64,000 nucleotides of DNA, from NCBI GenBank assembly GCA_945873095.1, contig CAMCBU010000011.1:1-64000 (forward strand), in the 5' to 3' direction. The notes below the pieces were generated by a model. That model was not told the DNA's origin. It was given only the letters and a program-made list of their open reading frames with translations, and made no database searches. Below are positions 17,143-25,402 of this stretch, piece by piece. A program made the position numbers and the translations under genes. Positions within the stretch are counted from its first letter, which is position 1, and each line of letters begins with the position of its first letter. Source of the DNA: Klebsiella pneumoniae. Lineage in GTDB: Bacteria; Pseudomonadota; Gammaproteobacteria; Steroidobacterales; Steroidobacteraceae.

Positions 17143-18348
17143 ATGGCTACCGCTGTCGCCCACGTCCTCGACGATCAGATCCCAACCCGCGACGAACTGG
17201 TTCGCCGCGCCCGCGCGATGTTGCCCGCGCTCAAGGCTCGTCAAAACGAGGCCTACGCCAATCGCAAGCTCCCTGCTGAAACCATGCGCGAAATGGTTGA
17301 TGCCGGCTTTTTCCGCATCCTCCAACCGAAGCGCTACGGCGGCTTCGAAATGGATCCGCAGGTGTTTTTCGACGTACAGATGACCATTGCCGAAGCCTGC
17401 ATGTCGACGGCATGGGTATTGGGCGTCGTGGGCTGCCACCCGTATCAACTCGCCCTTTTCGATGATCGAGCCCAGCAAGAAGTATGGGGAAAGAATCCGG
17501 ACACACTCGTCAGCTCCTCCTATCAACCCGTCGGCAAGGTCGAGGTGGTAGAAGGCGGCTTCCGACTCTCGGGACGCTGGGGTTTCTCGAGCGGCAGCGA
17601 ATACTGCGATTGGGTGCTGCTCGGTTCGTTGATCTTCAACAAGGAAGGCGGACCGCCGGAGATGCGCACCTTCCTCGTGCCGCGCAAGGACTACCAAATC
17701 CTCGACAACTGGCACACCTTCGGCCTGCAGGCGACGGGCAGCCAGGACATCGTCGTCGAAAATGCATTCGTCCCCGACTACCGAACCCACAAGGCGGTTG
17801 ACGGCTTCATGTGCCGCAACCCGGGTCAGGCAGTCAATTCAGGCCCTCTGTACCGCCTGCCCTGGGCGCAGGTGTTCGTCCGCTCCGTCTCGACGGCGGC
17901 GATCGGCTCGACGCAAGGCGCCTTGAATGCGTTCATGGACATTGCCAAGAAGCGAGTATCGACCAACACCGGCAAGGCGACTCGCCAAGACACCAACTCC
18001 ATTCTGGCGGTAGCGAAAACCCAATCGGCTATCGATGAGATGAAGGCGGTGCTCTATCGCAACTTCGATGACATGATGGAAACGATGCGTTCAGGTGCCG
18101 AGCTCAGCATGGAACAACGCATTCGTTACCGTTACCAGTCGTCGCAGATCGTGCGACGCTGCGCCGACTTGATCGACGATCTCATGCCGCTACTCGGCGG
18201 CCGTGCGATCTATACCGACAGCCCCGTCGTGCGCTACTGGCTCGACACGAATGCCGCGCGTGCCCACGTAGCAAACGATCCGGCGTTGGTCGGTATGTCG
18301 CTCGGCAACTTGTATCTCGGTGAGCAACCTCAAGAATTCTTTGTGTGA
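17143..18348 (+). CDS. hsaA: 3-HSA 4-monooxygenase, oxygenase component (HsaA/TesA2)
   Basis: A 401-residue flavin-dependent monooxygenase with the acyl-CoA dehydrogenase fold. It has MVDAGFFRILQPKRYGGFEMD, AEACMSTAWVLGVVGCH, SGRWGFSSGSEYCDWVLLG and LQATGSQDIVVENAFVP, all close to HsaA. The enzyme hydroxylates the aromatic ring A of 3-HSA at C4 to give the catechol 3,4-DHSA, using reduced flavin from HsaB. GAGGGA lies before ATG 17143. It leads the hsaA-kshA unit under operator C. Its reductase hsaB is in a different unit at 2.4-2.9 kb. Confidence 0.87.
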   Translation: MATAVAHVLDDQIPTRDELVRRARAMLPALKARQNEAYANRKLPAETMREMVDAGFFRILQPKRYGGFEMDPQVFFDVQMTIAEACMSTAWVLGVVGCHPYQLALFDDRAQQEVWGKNPDTLVSSSYQPVGKVEVVEGGFRLSGRWGFSSGSEYCDWVLLGSLIFNKEGGPPEMRTFLVPRKDYQILDNWHTFGLQATGSQDIVVENAFVPDYRTHKAVDGFMCRNPGQAVNSGPLYRLPWAQVFVRSVSTAAIGSTQGALNAFMDIAKKRVSTNTGKATRQDTNSILAVAKTQSAIDEMKAVLYRNFDDMMETMRSGAELSMEQRIRYRYQSSQIVRRCADLIDDLMPLLGGRAIYTDSPVVRYWLDTNAARAHVANDPALVGMSLGNLYLGEQPQEFFV

Positions 18349-18352
18349 CGCC

Positions 18353-19426
18353 ATGGCAACCACCGCGGACTACAAAATCGGACCACACACCTTTCCGCGC
18401 GGCTGGTTCATGGTCGCGATCTCGAGCGAAGTAACGGATCAGCCACAAGGCGTCCGCTACTTCGGTCGTGATTTTGCGCTCTATCGTGGCAAGAGCGGTC
18501 GCGTCGTTTTGTTGGATGCTTACTGCCCACACATGGGCACGCATCTGGCCAAAAATAAAACCTCGTATACCGCACGAGATGGGCATGTCGAGGGCGACGA
18601 TATCCGCTGCCCTTATCACGCCTGGCGTTTCGGTCCCGACGGCAAGTGCAATCACATTCCCTATTACGACGGGAACATTCCCAAAGCCGCCAGCGTCAAG
18701 AGTTGGCCGGTTAGGGAGCATGCCGGCGTCGTCTTCGTGTGGTTCGACCCGGAAGACGGGGAACCGGATTTCGATCTGCCGCCCTTGAGCGAATACGGGC
18801 AAGCCAACTGGATTCCGTGGAATATCGACAAGCTCGGCGTGATGGCCTGTCACCCTCAGGAAATCATCGACAATATTGCCGATCTTCCCCACTTGGGTCC
18901 CATCCACGGCTCAACAGTCGAATTCTTTGAGAACGAATTTCGTGGTCATAAGGCGATCCAACGGCAAGCGGGCGGTCATCGCACCCTCGTCGCGGGACCC
19001 GGTGACAAGCTTTACACCGATACCGTCTACCACGGCCCAGGAATTTTGGTCTCGCACCTGACGGGTCTGTTTGAAACCGTGTTGATGATCACTCACACGC
19101 CAGTAGACGATGGCGTGATCGAGGTCTGGCACGGCTTGCTGGTCAAAGGTGCCAACGCCGTGCCCACTCCTGCGGATCTTGAAGCCGCGCGTGGATTCAA
19201 CGAGTCGAGTCGCCTAGCCTTCCTGCAAGATTTCGAGGTCTGGGGAAACAAACGCCCTGCTTTGAACATCATGCAAATTCCGAGTGACGGCCCGTTCCAC
19301 AAGGCTCGCATCTGGTACAAGCAGTTCTACCATCCACGCAGCGAAACTCAGCGTCTGATTGCGCCGGTTGAGGGCGTGCATGTCGTCCCGGGAACGCCGG
19401 GCTGGCCGCTGCAACGAGTCTCGTAA
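18353..19426 (+). CDS. kshA: 3-ketosteroid 9-alpha-hydroxylase oxygenase (KshA)
   Basis: A 357-residue Rieske oxygenase. The [2Fe-2S] ligands are Cys58/His60 (CPHMGTH) and Cys86/His89 (CPYHAW), with a roughly nine-residue insertion between them. The mononuclear iron region is IIDNIADLPHLGPIHGS with His180 and His185. The FFENEF and LAFLQDFEVWGNKR segments recall actinobacterial KshA. It 9-alpha-hydroxylates 3-ketosteroids and, with KstD, leads to ring B opening. ATG 18353 lies four bases after the hsaA stop. The reductase KshB is not found in this window, so electrons must come from elsewhere. Its stop abuts the convergent ligase stop. Confidence 0.83.
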   Translation: MATTADYKIGPHTFPRGWFMVAISSEVTDQPQGVRYFGRDFALYRGKSGRVVLLDAYCPHMGTHLAKNKTSYTARDGHVEGDDIRCPYHAWRFGPDGKCNHIPYYDGNIPKAASVKSWPVREHAGVVFVWFDPEDGEPDFDLPPLSEYGQANWIPWNIDKLGVMACHPQEIIDNIADLPHLGPIHGSTVEFFENEFRGHKAIQRQAGGHRTLVAGPGDKLYTDTVYHGPGILVSHLTGLFETVLMITHTPVDDGVIEVWHGLLVKGANAVPTPADLEAARGFNESSRLAFLQDFEVWGNKRPALNIMQIPSDGPFHKARIWYKQFYHPRSETQRLIAPVEGVHVVPGTPGWPLQRVS

Positions 19427-21058
19427 CTAGGGCGACGCAGCTAGCGCCTCAGTCGCGACGCGCTTCGCCCAAGGATAGTCCGGCTTGCCCGTATTCGTGC
19501 GCGAGAGCTCAGCCTGGAACACGATGCTCCGAGGGACTTTGTAGCCCGCGATCAGGCGTCGGCAATGTTCGCGCAAGCTTTCCTGATCGACGCTCCCAGG
19601 CTCACGCAGCGAGACGACGGCGACGACACGCTCGCCCCAGCGCTCATCGGCCAATCCAACGACCAGCGCATCGAAGACAGCCTCGTGCTGCTTTAGACAC
19701 TGCTCGACTTCCTCCGGGAACACCTTTTCACCACCGCTGTTGATGCAGGTCGACCCGCGACCGAGCACCGTGATGGAACCGTCTTCCTCAAGGCGAGCGG
19801 CGTCGCCCGTCAACGACATTCGCCGCTCGGCGAACGCCACGAAAGTCCGCGCAGTCGCCTCCGGATCCCCAAAATAACCGACCGGCAGATGTCCGCTGCG
19901 CGCGAGCACACCGACCTCCCCCGCGTGCGCGAAACGGGGGCCCTCGCAGATCACGTGCATATCGGGGCGCGGTGCGAAACGCATCAACCCCTCACCGGTC
20001 ACCGTCGCTGCACCGGCGCCGAGAGTGCCGGACTCCGTGGACCCCAAAGAACTGCTCGTCACCAACCGCGGCAAGGCCTCCTTCAGAGATTGCTGCACCG
20101 ACGCGGAGAAAACGGCGCCGCCGGAACCGATATAGCCCAGAGCCGGCAATGACCAACGGGCCGGGTTTGCGTGCAGCACATCCGCGAGCGGCCTCGCCAT
20201 TCCGTCGCCCACGATGACCAGAAGATTGACGCGCTCGCGCTCACACAAATCAAACACCGCGGCCGGATCAAACGATCGCCCCGACTGCAGCACGAGGGTA
20301 TGCCCCGCAAATAAGGACGCCAACGCGGCCCAAAGAGCCGCTCCGTGCATCAACGGCGCAACCGGGAACATCACGAGATGCGGCGCCTCGTGCACCCGCT
20401 CGATGATCTCGGACGCCACCCGAATCGGTCCGTGTTTCGAAAAGAAGCCGCCACCGCCTAAGCAGGCCATCAGCATATCGCCCTGCGCCCAAACGACGCC
20501 TTTCGGCATCCCGGTGGTACCGCCGGTGTAGATGATCAACTGATCGTCATTGCTCGTCGCTCGCGAAACGATCGGCAAGCTCTCAGCGATTCTTAATGCA
20601 TCCGCGATACCGACCGCGGACGACGGTGTGATCGCGGCTTCCGCCGGCAAATCGCCCGCCACCACAATCACCGCCGGACATGCCTGCAAAGCGGTAACTC
20701 GGGATAACCACTCTGGCTCGACTAGAGCGGCAGCCGCCTTCGCGTTTGCGTAGAGAAACTCGAGCTCGCTCTCGAGGTATCGATAGTTGACGTTGAAAGG
20801 CAAACAGCCAAGACGGCAGGCTGCAAAGAATCCGATCAGGTACTCAGGCCGATTGCCAGAATGCAGTGCGATAGTCTGACCTGCCACGAGGCCAGCACGC
20901 TGCCAATAGGCTGCCAAAAGTTCGCTGCGCCGCGAGAGCTCGCCAAACGTCAGACGCTCGGACCCACCAACGACAGCGAGGCGATCCGGTACGGCCTCGG
21001 CGACCAAACGCAGTAGGTCAGCAAAGTTGAGAGTCGCTTGATCGTTGCTGTCCATCAT
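19427..21058 (-). CDS. fadD19: FadD19-like steroid side-chain acyl-CoA synthetase
   Basis: A 543-residue ANL ligase. Motifs: IYTGGTTGMPKGVVWAQ, FPVAPLMHGAALWAAL, SSSLGSTESG, LTGDAARLEEDGSITVLG, and CINSGGEKVFPEEVEQCL. The ending is TNTGKPDYPWAK, with the A10-type lysine. The GGTTG form of the P-loop, VNYRYLESEL and GKPDY match FadD19/FadD17-type ligases, which activate C26/C24 steroid side-chain acids. The start overlaps the transporter stop (ATGA). The pairing with a transporter and TonB receptor fits uptake and activation of a steroid with a carboxylated side chain such as a bile acid. The exact chain-length preference is uncertain. Confidence 0.75.
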   Translation of the reverse strand: MMDSNDQATLNFADLLRLVAEAVPDRLAVVGGSERLTFGELSRRSELLAAYWQRAGLVAGQTIALHSGNRPEYLIGFFAACRLGCLPFNVNYRYLESELEFLYANAKAAAALVEPEWLSRVTALQACPAVIVVAGDLPAEAAITPSSAVGIADALRIAESLPIVSRATSNDDQLIIYTGGTTGMPKGVVWAQGDMLMACLGGGGFFSKHGPIRVASEIIERVHEAPHLVMFPVAPLMHGAALWAALASLFAGHTLVLQSGRSFDPAAVFDLCERERVNLLVIVGDGMARPLADVLHANPARWSLPALGYIGSGGAVFSASVQQSLKEALPRLVTSSSLGSTESGTLGAGAATVTGEGLMRFAPRPDMHVICEGPRFAHAGEVGVLARSGHLPVGYFGDPEATARTFVAFAERRMSLTGDAARLEEDGSITVLGRGSTCINSGGEKVFPEEVEQCLKQHEAVFDALVVGLADERWGERVVAVVSLREPGSVDQESLREHCRRLIAGYKVPRSIVFQAELSRTNTGKPDYPWAKRVATEALAASP

Positions 21059-22389
21059 GACCCCGAGTGACGAATACCCATCTTGGCTGCTTCATCGTGC
21101 AGATTACGACCTGCCGATCGGATGATCGCCGCACCGACGAAACTGACCGAAATCGCAGTCAGCAGGGCAAAGCGCAGCGAGTCACTCCCAAATCTCGTCG
21201 CCAACAGATCCGACATAAAGCCCGTAAACCACGGACCGCAGGCGATACCGACCAGATTCACGACAAACCAGAAAACCGCAGTCCCGGTGGCACGCAACTC
21301 AGGCGGCAATGCATTCTGGGTACTCGACTGCATCGGCAGTACCCAACCACCACCCACCAAGCCCATCGGGATGGTCAAAATCACCAGCCACGTGAAGTTC
21401 GGGACCCAGCACGCGACGAACAGAATCGCTGTCGCCAAAGCGAGTGCGTAACTCGACGCTCGAACCGGTGCGTTGAGATTGCGTCTGACGAGGCGATCGG
21501 CAACGAAGCCCGCCACGATCGTGCCAATGAGCGCCGAGAGCAAATAAGGCGGAGCGAATATCGTTCCGATGGCGACGAGATCCACGCCATGCGAGCGCAT
21601 CAGAAACGGCGCAGACCAGCCGGCGAACGCCTGACCACCAAAGACGCCGAGCGCCGTTCCAAAACACAATTTGCGAAAACTCTGGTAGGCCCAGAGCTGC
21701 CGGATCGCGGCCCACACATCCTGGCTTCGCGCTTCGGTGGAGCGCTCGATTGAATCCTGTGCGCCGCGTACCGGCTCTCGCACCGTCAACCACGCAATCA
21801 AGGCCACCGCGATACCGGGAAGGCCCGCGTAAATGAACACATCACGCCAACCGAGAGACGCGCCGAGCATTGCGCCGGTCACCATGCCGGTCACCTGCCC
21901 GAAATAGACCGCGAGCCCGAGCAGCGAGAGCGCCCGCGTGCGGTAACGGACCGGGAAGTAATCAGCGAGGATGGAATAGGCCGGCGCCAGAAAGGCCGCT
22001 TCGCCGATGCCCACCCCGATACGAAACAACGCCAATTGCTCCCAAGTCTGGGCGTAGGCAGTCGCCACCGTGAAGCCGCTCCACACGAGACAGCCGACGA
22101 CGATGATACGGATTCGATTGGAGCGGTCGGCATAACGCGCAATCGGGATGCCCGCGAGCGCATAAAAGACGGCGAAAGCGGGGCCTACGAGAAAGCCCAT
22201 CACGGTATCGGATGCGCCAAGATCGGTCTTGACGAGTTGCGAGAGAACGTTGAGGACCGAACGATCGACGTAGTTGACGAGGTAAACGAGGAACAGCACC
22301 ACGGCGACATACCAAGCGTAGCCACCGGGTCGCCGATCAACGACCGCCTCGGCCACTTTGTCGCCTCGATCCACCGTATTCGATGTCAT
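21055..22389 (-). CDS. MFS transporter, spinster-like
   Basis: A 444-residue protein with about twelve transmembrane helices. Motifs: VNYVDRSVLNVL in helix 1, GIPIARYADRSNRIRII in loop 2-3, GIGEAAFLAPAYSILADYFP in helix 4-5. These are typical of the spinster-type MFS proteins found in many aromatic and steroid clusters. GAGGAGGGG precedes ATG 22389. It is transcribed leftwards from the operator E region ahead of the fadD19-like gene, and divergently from a TonB receptor. Inner-membrane uptake of a steroid acid is the likely role; the substrate is inferred. Confidence 0.85.
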   Translation of the reverse strand: MTSNTVDRGDKVAEAVVDRRPGGYAWYVAVVLFLVYLVNYVDRSVLNVLSQLVKTDLGASDTVMGFLVGPAFAVFYALAGIPIARYADRSNRIRIIVVGCLVWSGFTVATAYAQTWEQLALFRIGVGIGEAAFLAPAYSILADYFPVRYRTRALSLLGLAVYFGQVTGMVTGAMLGASLGWRDVFIYAGLPGIAVALIAWLTVREPVRGAQDSIERSTEARSQDVWAAIRQLWAYQSFRKLCFGTALGVFGGQAFAGWSAPFLMRSHGVDLVAIGTIFAPPYLLSALIGTIVAGFVADRLVRRNLNAPVRASSYALALATAILFVACWVPNFTWLVILTIPMGLVGGGWVLPMQSSTQNALPPELRATGTAVFWFVVNLVGIACGPWFTGFMSDLLATRFGSDSLRFALLTAISVSFVGAAIIRSAGRNLHDEAAKMGIRHSGS

Positions 22390-22508
22390 GACCCCTCCTC
22401 GCCGTCCGGGCGCGAACCCGCCGCATTCCGCTCGACCCGGCGGATTCGTGGCAAAAGAACCACTCCGCTGCGATATTAACAGCCTCTAGATCCCCGTAAC
22501 GTCACTTT

Positions 22509-22536
22509 GCGTAATTTTTATTGACATGGATTACGC
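22509..22536. promoter_or_regulatory. Operator E: 28-bp inverted repeat overlapping a -35-like element
   Basis: GCGTAAT at 22509-22515 faces ATTACGC at 22530-22536, again with cores 22 bases apart. A consensus TTGACA lies inside the repeat at 22521-22526 reading rightwards; a weak GCATAG follows at 22546. A bound protein would cover the likely -35 of the TonB receptor promoter, which suggests repression. Confidence 0.75.
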
Positions 22537-22635
22537 ATGTTGAAAGCATAGGGGGACGGGGGTCGGGCATGTCTGCCATCGACCCGGTGACCAGTGCCGC
22601 AAAAGAACCACACGTCTACTGGAGGACAGGGGAAC

Positions 22636-25293
22636 ATGAAGAGGAATCATTCATTGTCGTCGGTTGTAACAGGCTTGATTGCCGCCGTTGCCGCCGGAAC
22701 GACGACTGCCCAAGATGCCAATCAGGGCGGACTCGAAGAAATCGTCGTCACAGCGCAAAAGCGTGCCGAAAATTTGCAGTCGACTCCGATTGCGATCACC
22801 GCTTTGAGTGCGGCCACGATCGACCAACTCGGCATCACCAACAACAAGACGCTCTTTGGCGTCATTCCCAACCTGCAGGGTTTCGAGCCTCCGTCGTCAC
22901 GCGGCAACCTCTCGATGAACATCCGCGGCGTGCCTTCGGGTAACGCCAATAGCGTCTCCAACGACCCGGCTACGGCCTTGTACGTCGATGGCACCTACGT
23001 CGCCAAAGGCTTCGGTGTCGGTCTCGATGTGGTTGATCTCGAGCGCATCGAAGTGCTGCGCGGCCCGCAGGGAACGCTCTACGGTCGTAACACGACCGGC
23101 GGCGCGGTCAACTTCGTCTCGCGCGAACCGAGCGGCGATTTCCGTCTCGATGCGCGTGTGGGCGCCGGCAACTATGGTCTGCGTGACTACCGCGTATCGC
23201 TCGACCTGCCGAGCGCAGGCGCGTTATCGAGTTCATTCACCTACTTCAAACGCGAGCGTGACCCGCTTTACGGCAATACCAACGCGAACGTAAAGGGCTC
23301 GGAAGATCTCAACCGTGAAGGTTGGCGCGTCGCTCTGGTTCTGAAGCCCTCAGAATCCTTCACTGCGAGCTACAACTACACCCACTCGGAACTGACCGAG
23401 TTCTCACAAGCCCTCAAAGTATTTGGTTTGACGCCCTCGGCAGCGGCAGTGGCCGCTACCCCGGGTTATCCGACGAATGTAGCGCTCACCAGCACCAGTC
23501 GCTCGGCTACCCTCTCGGCCATCCAGAACAACCTCGCTTTCCTGGGCGCCGCGGCGCAAACCCCGCAGGTTCGTCAGTTGAGCCAATGGATCACCGACTA
23601 CAAGGCGTGGGAAGCCTCGATGTATAAGGCCGGTCTCAGCCGACCGGATAACGTCTCGGGTGACATCCCGCTGTTCTCGTCGAACGATGTGGACGCGCAC
23701 GGCATCACGCTGTCTTGGCGCCGAGACGGACTCGGCGCGCTCGGCGATGTCGAGTTCAAGTCGATCACCGGCTTCCGCGATGTTGCCAACCTCAACCAAG
23801 GCGACCTCGATGGCGTCGACGGTACGATGCGTCCGCTCGGCAACGGGCTGACGACCGGCGTCGTGCACGATCTCGTGCTCGCGACGGTTGGTGGTCTGTT
23901 CTTCAACTCGGTGTCGCCTGCCATTCCGGGTGCAGTGGAATTCGCAGTGGGCCAGGCCATCGTCGATGCGATCAACGCACTCGGTCGTGCGCCTTCGTTC
24001 ACCAACTACGCGAATACGGAATTCGAGTCGTTCCAGCAGGAACTCTCGATGGTCGGCAAGTCGGGCAACGTCGATTACGCAGCCGGCTTGTTCTACTACA
24101 CCGATGAAGGCAAGTTCCGAAATAACCGTTGGGCGCTGTTCCCGATCTCGGCTTCCGATACGACCTCGCATGACAACGAAACCAAGTCGACGGCCGTTTA
24201 CGGTCAGATGACATGGCGTGCCGCGGAAGACAGCCCCTTCGCGGTGACGGCCGGCCTGCGTCATACCAAAGAAACCAAAGACGTCACCTACCTCTGGCGC
24301 AGCAGCGCTAACGCGTCAGGCTTCTTCGGCTTCTATTTCGCCGGGCAACCGCTCTCGAAAGCGTATGTCACGGATGCGGCAGCGGAGACTCAGGCCCCGG
24401 TCAACGGCATCTTCGGCAAGTCGTTCTCCAAGGACTTCAGCAACACCAGCGGCAAGCTGACCTTCGGTTACGACGTGAGTGACGATGTCTACACCTTCCT
24501 CACCTACTCCACTGGCTACAAGAGCGGTAACTTCAACGGCGACTTCTACGACACCGTGAACAACACGGGCGATTTGTTGCTACCGGAGAAGATCAAGAAT
24601 ATCGAGGCCGGTATCAAGGCTGACGTCAACGACCGTCTGCGCATTAATGCCAGCTTGTTCCGCTACGACTATCAGGACATGCACGTGTCGTCGCTGTTTG
24701 TTCGCCCGAACGGCAGTGTCGTCAGCCGCATTCAAAACGCGGGTCGTGCCAAGCGATACGGTGGTGAAATCGAGTTGACCGCTCGACCGGTCGACAATCT
24801 CACCCTCGCCCTTTCCTGGGCCGGTGTTCGCGGCACGTTCGATGAGTTTCCGATCGTCAAAAACGCCACGACTTCGATCGCCAATACGGTTGATTTCGCC
24901 AAGCGTGGTCTGGCGCCGGATAACCAGTTCACTGCCAATGTCGATTGGCAGATTGCCAACACGGATCTTGGCAAGCTGGCCTTGAACCTGAACGCCAACT
25001 ATCAGAGCGACACCTTCGCACAAGCGATGTCCTCGGATAACTATGCTTCGGGTCCGGTGATCTTCCAGCAGGCGACCAACAACCAACGCACGTTAGTTAA
25101 CGCTCGCTTGAGCCTCAGCGACATCGACATGGGATCCTCGAAGCTGCGTGTCAGCCTCTGGGGTCGCAATCTGACGGACGAGGACTATCGCGAGTTCTCG
25201 TTCAACTACGGTGCCTCGCTCGGTCTGAACTTGGCTCAATATGGCGAGCCGCGCACCTACGGTGTCGACTTCGCCGTCTTGATGGGTGAGTGA
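22636..25293 (+). CDS. TonB-dependent outer-membrane receptor
   Basis: An 885-residue receptor. The N-terminus has a signal peptide (SLSSVVTGLIAAVAAGTTTAQ). Next come a TonB box-like EEIVVTAQKR and a plug domain with VDLERIEVLRGPQGTLYGRN. A long beta-barrel follows, ending in a short strand with a hydrophobic C-terminus. Such receptors drive energy-dependent uptake across the outer membrane. ATG 22636 is chosen over an upstream ATG because AGGGGA precedes it and the signal peptide starts there. It is alone in its unit and ends before a strong terminator. Its pairing with the MFS and FadD19-like genes suggests a steroid or steroid-acid ligand. Confidence 0.93.
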   Translation: MKRNHSLSSVVTGLIAAVAAGTTTAQDANQGGLEEIVVTAQKRAENLQSTPIAITALSAATIDQLGITNNKTLFGVIPNLQGFEPPSSRGNLSMNIRGVPSGNANSVSNDPATALYVDGTYVAKGFGVGLDVVDLERIEVLRGPQGTLYGRNTTGGAVNFVSREPSGDFRLDARVGAGNYGLRDYRVSLDLPSAGALSSSFTYFKRERDPLYGNTNANVKGSEDLNREGWRVALVLKPSESFTASYNYTHSELTEFSQALKVFGLTPSAAAVAATPGYPTNVALTSTSRSATLSAIQNNLAFLGAAAQTPQVRQLSQWITDYKAWEASMYKAGLSRPDNVSGDIPLFSSNDVDAHGITLSWRRDGLGALGDVEFKSITGFRDVANLNQGDLDGVDGTMRPLGNGLTTGVVHDLVLATVGGLFFNSVSPAIPGAVEFAVGQAIVDAINALGRAPSFTNYANTEFESFQQELSMVGKSGNVDYAAGLFYYTDEGKFRNNRWALFPISASDTTSHDNETKSTAVYGQMTWRAAEDSPFAVTAGLRHTKETKDVTYLWRSSANASGFFGFYFAGQPLSKAYVTDAAAETQAPVNGIFGKSFSKDFSNTSGKLTFGYDVSDDVYTFLTYSTGYKSGNFNGDFYDTVNNTGDLLLPEKIKNIEAGIKADVNDRLRINASLFRYDYQDMHVSSLFVRPNGSVVSRIQNAGRAKRYGGEIELTARPVDNLTLALSWAGVRGTFDEFPIVKNATTSIANTVDFAKRGLAPDNQFTANVDWQIANTDLGKLALNLNANYQSDTFAQAMSSDNYASGPVIFQQATNNQRTLVNARLSLSDIDMGSSKLRVSLWGRNLTDEDYREFSFNYGASLGLNLAQYGEPRTYGVDFAVLMGE

Positions 25294-25326
25294 CGACTAG
25301 CCGGATAGCCAAGTCGCTGTTCGAAC

Positions 25327-25359
25327 AAAGCCCGGTTGGAAACAACCGGGCTTTTTTTT
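25327..25359 (+). terminator. Rho-independent terminator after the TonB receptor
   Basis: A perfect 12-bp stem, AAAGCCCGGTTG / CAACCGGGCTTT, closes on a GAAA tetraloop and is followed by a run of eight T from 25352. It lies 34 bases after the receptor stop. On the opposite strand the same hairpin is followed only by a short T run, so it may also help stop leftward transcription from the GMC gene. Confidence 0.93.
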
Positions 25360-25380
25360 GGGCGCAGGATTTCGCCGATG

Positions 25381-25402
25381 CGCGAGTCGCTTAGCGACTT
25401 CG
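25381..25402 (-). other. Short hairpin with the GMC stop codon in its loop
   Basis: On the minus strand GCGAAGTCGC and GCGACTCGC flank the TAA stop of the GMC gene. The stem is imperfect by one base and no T run follows. It may protect the 3' end of the long mRNA or be chance; it resembles the arrangement at 62125-62150. Confidence 0.4.

Noticed and set aside
23404-24264. Long open frame antisense to the first TonB receptor (also similar frames at 4762-5292, 21067-21753 and 28469-29554)
   Set aside because: They lie wholly opposite strong, well-motifed genes, show low-complexity Arg/His-rich translations and have no recognisable domain; typical of GC-rich shadow frames.
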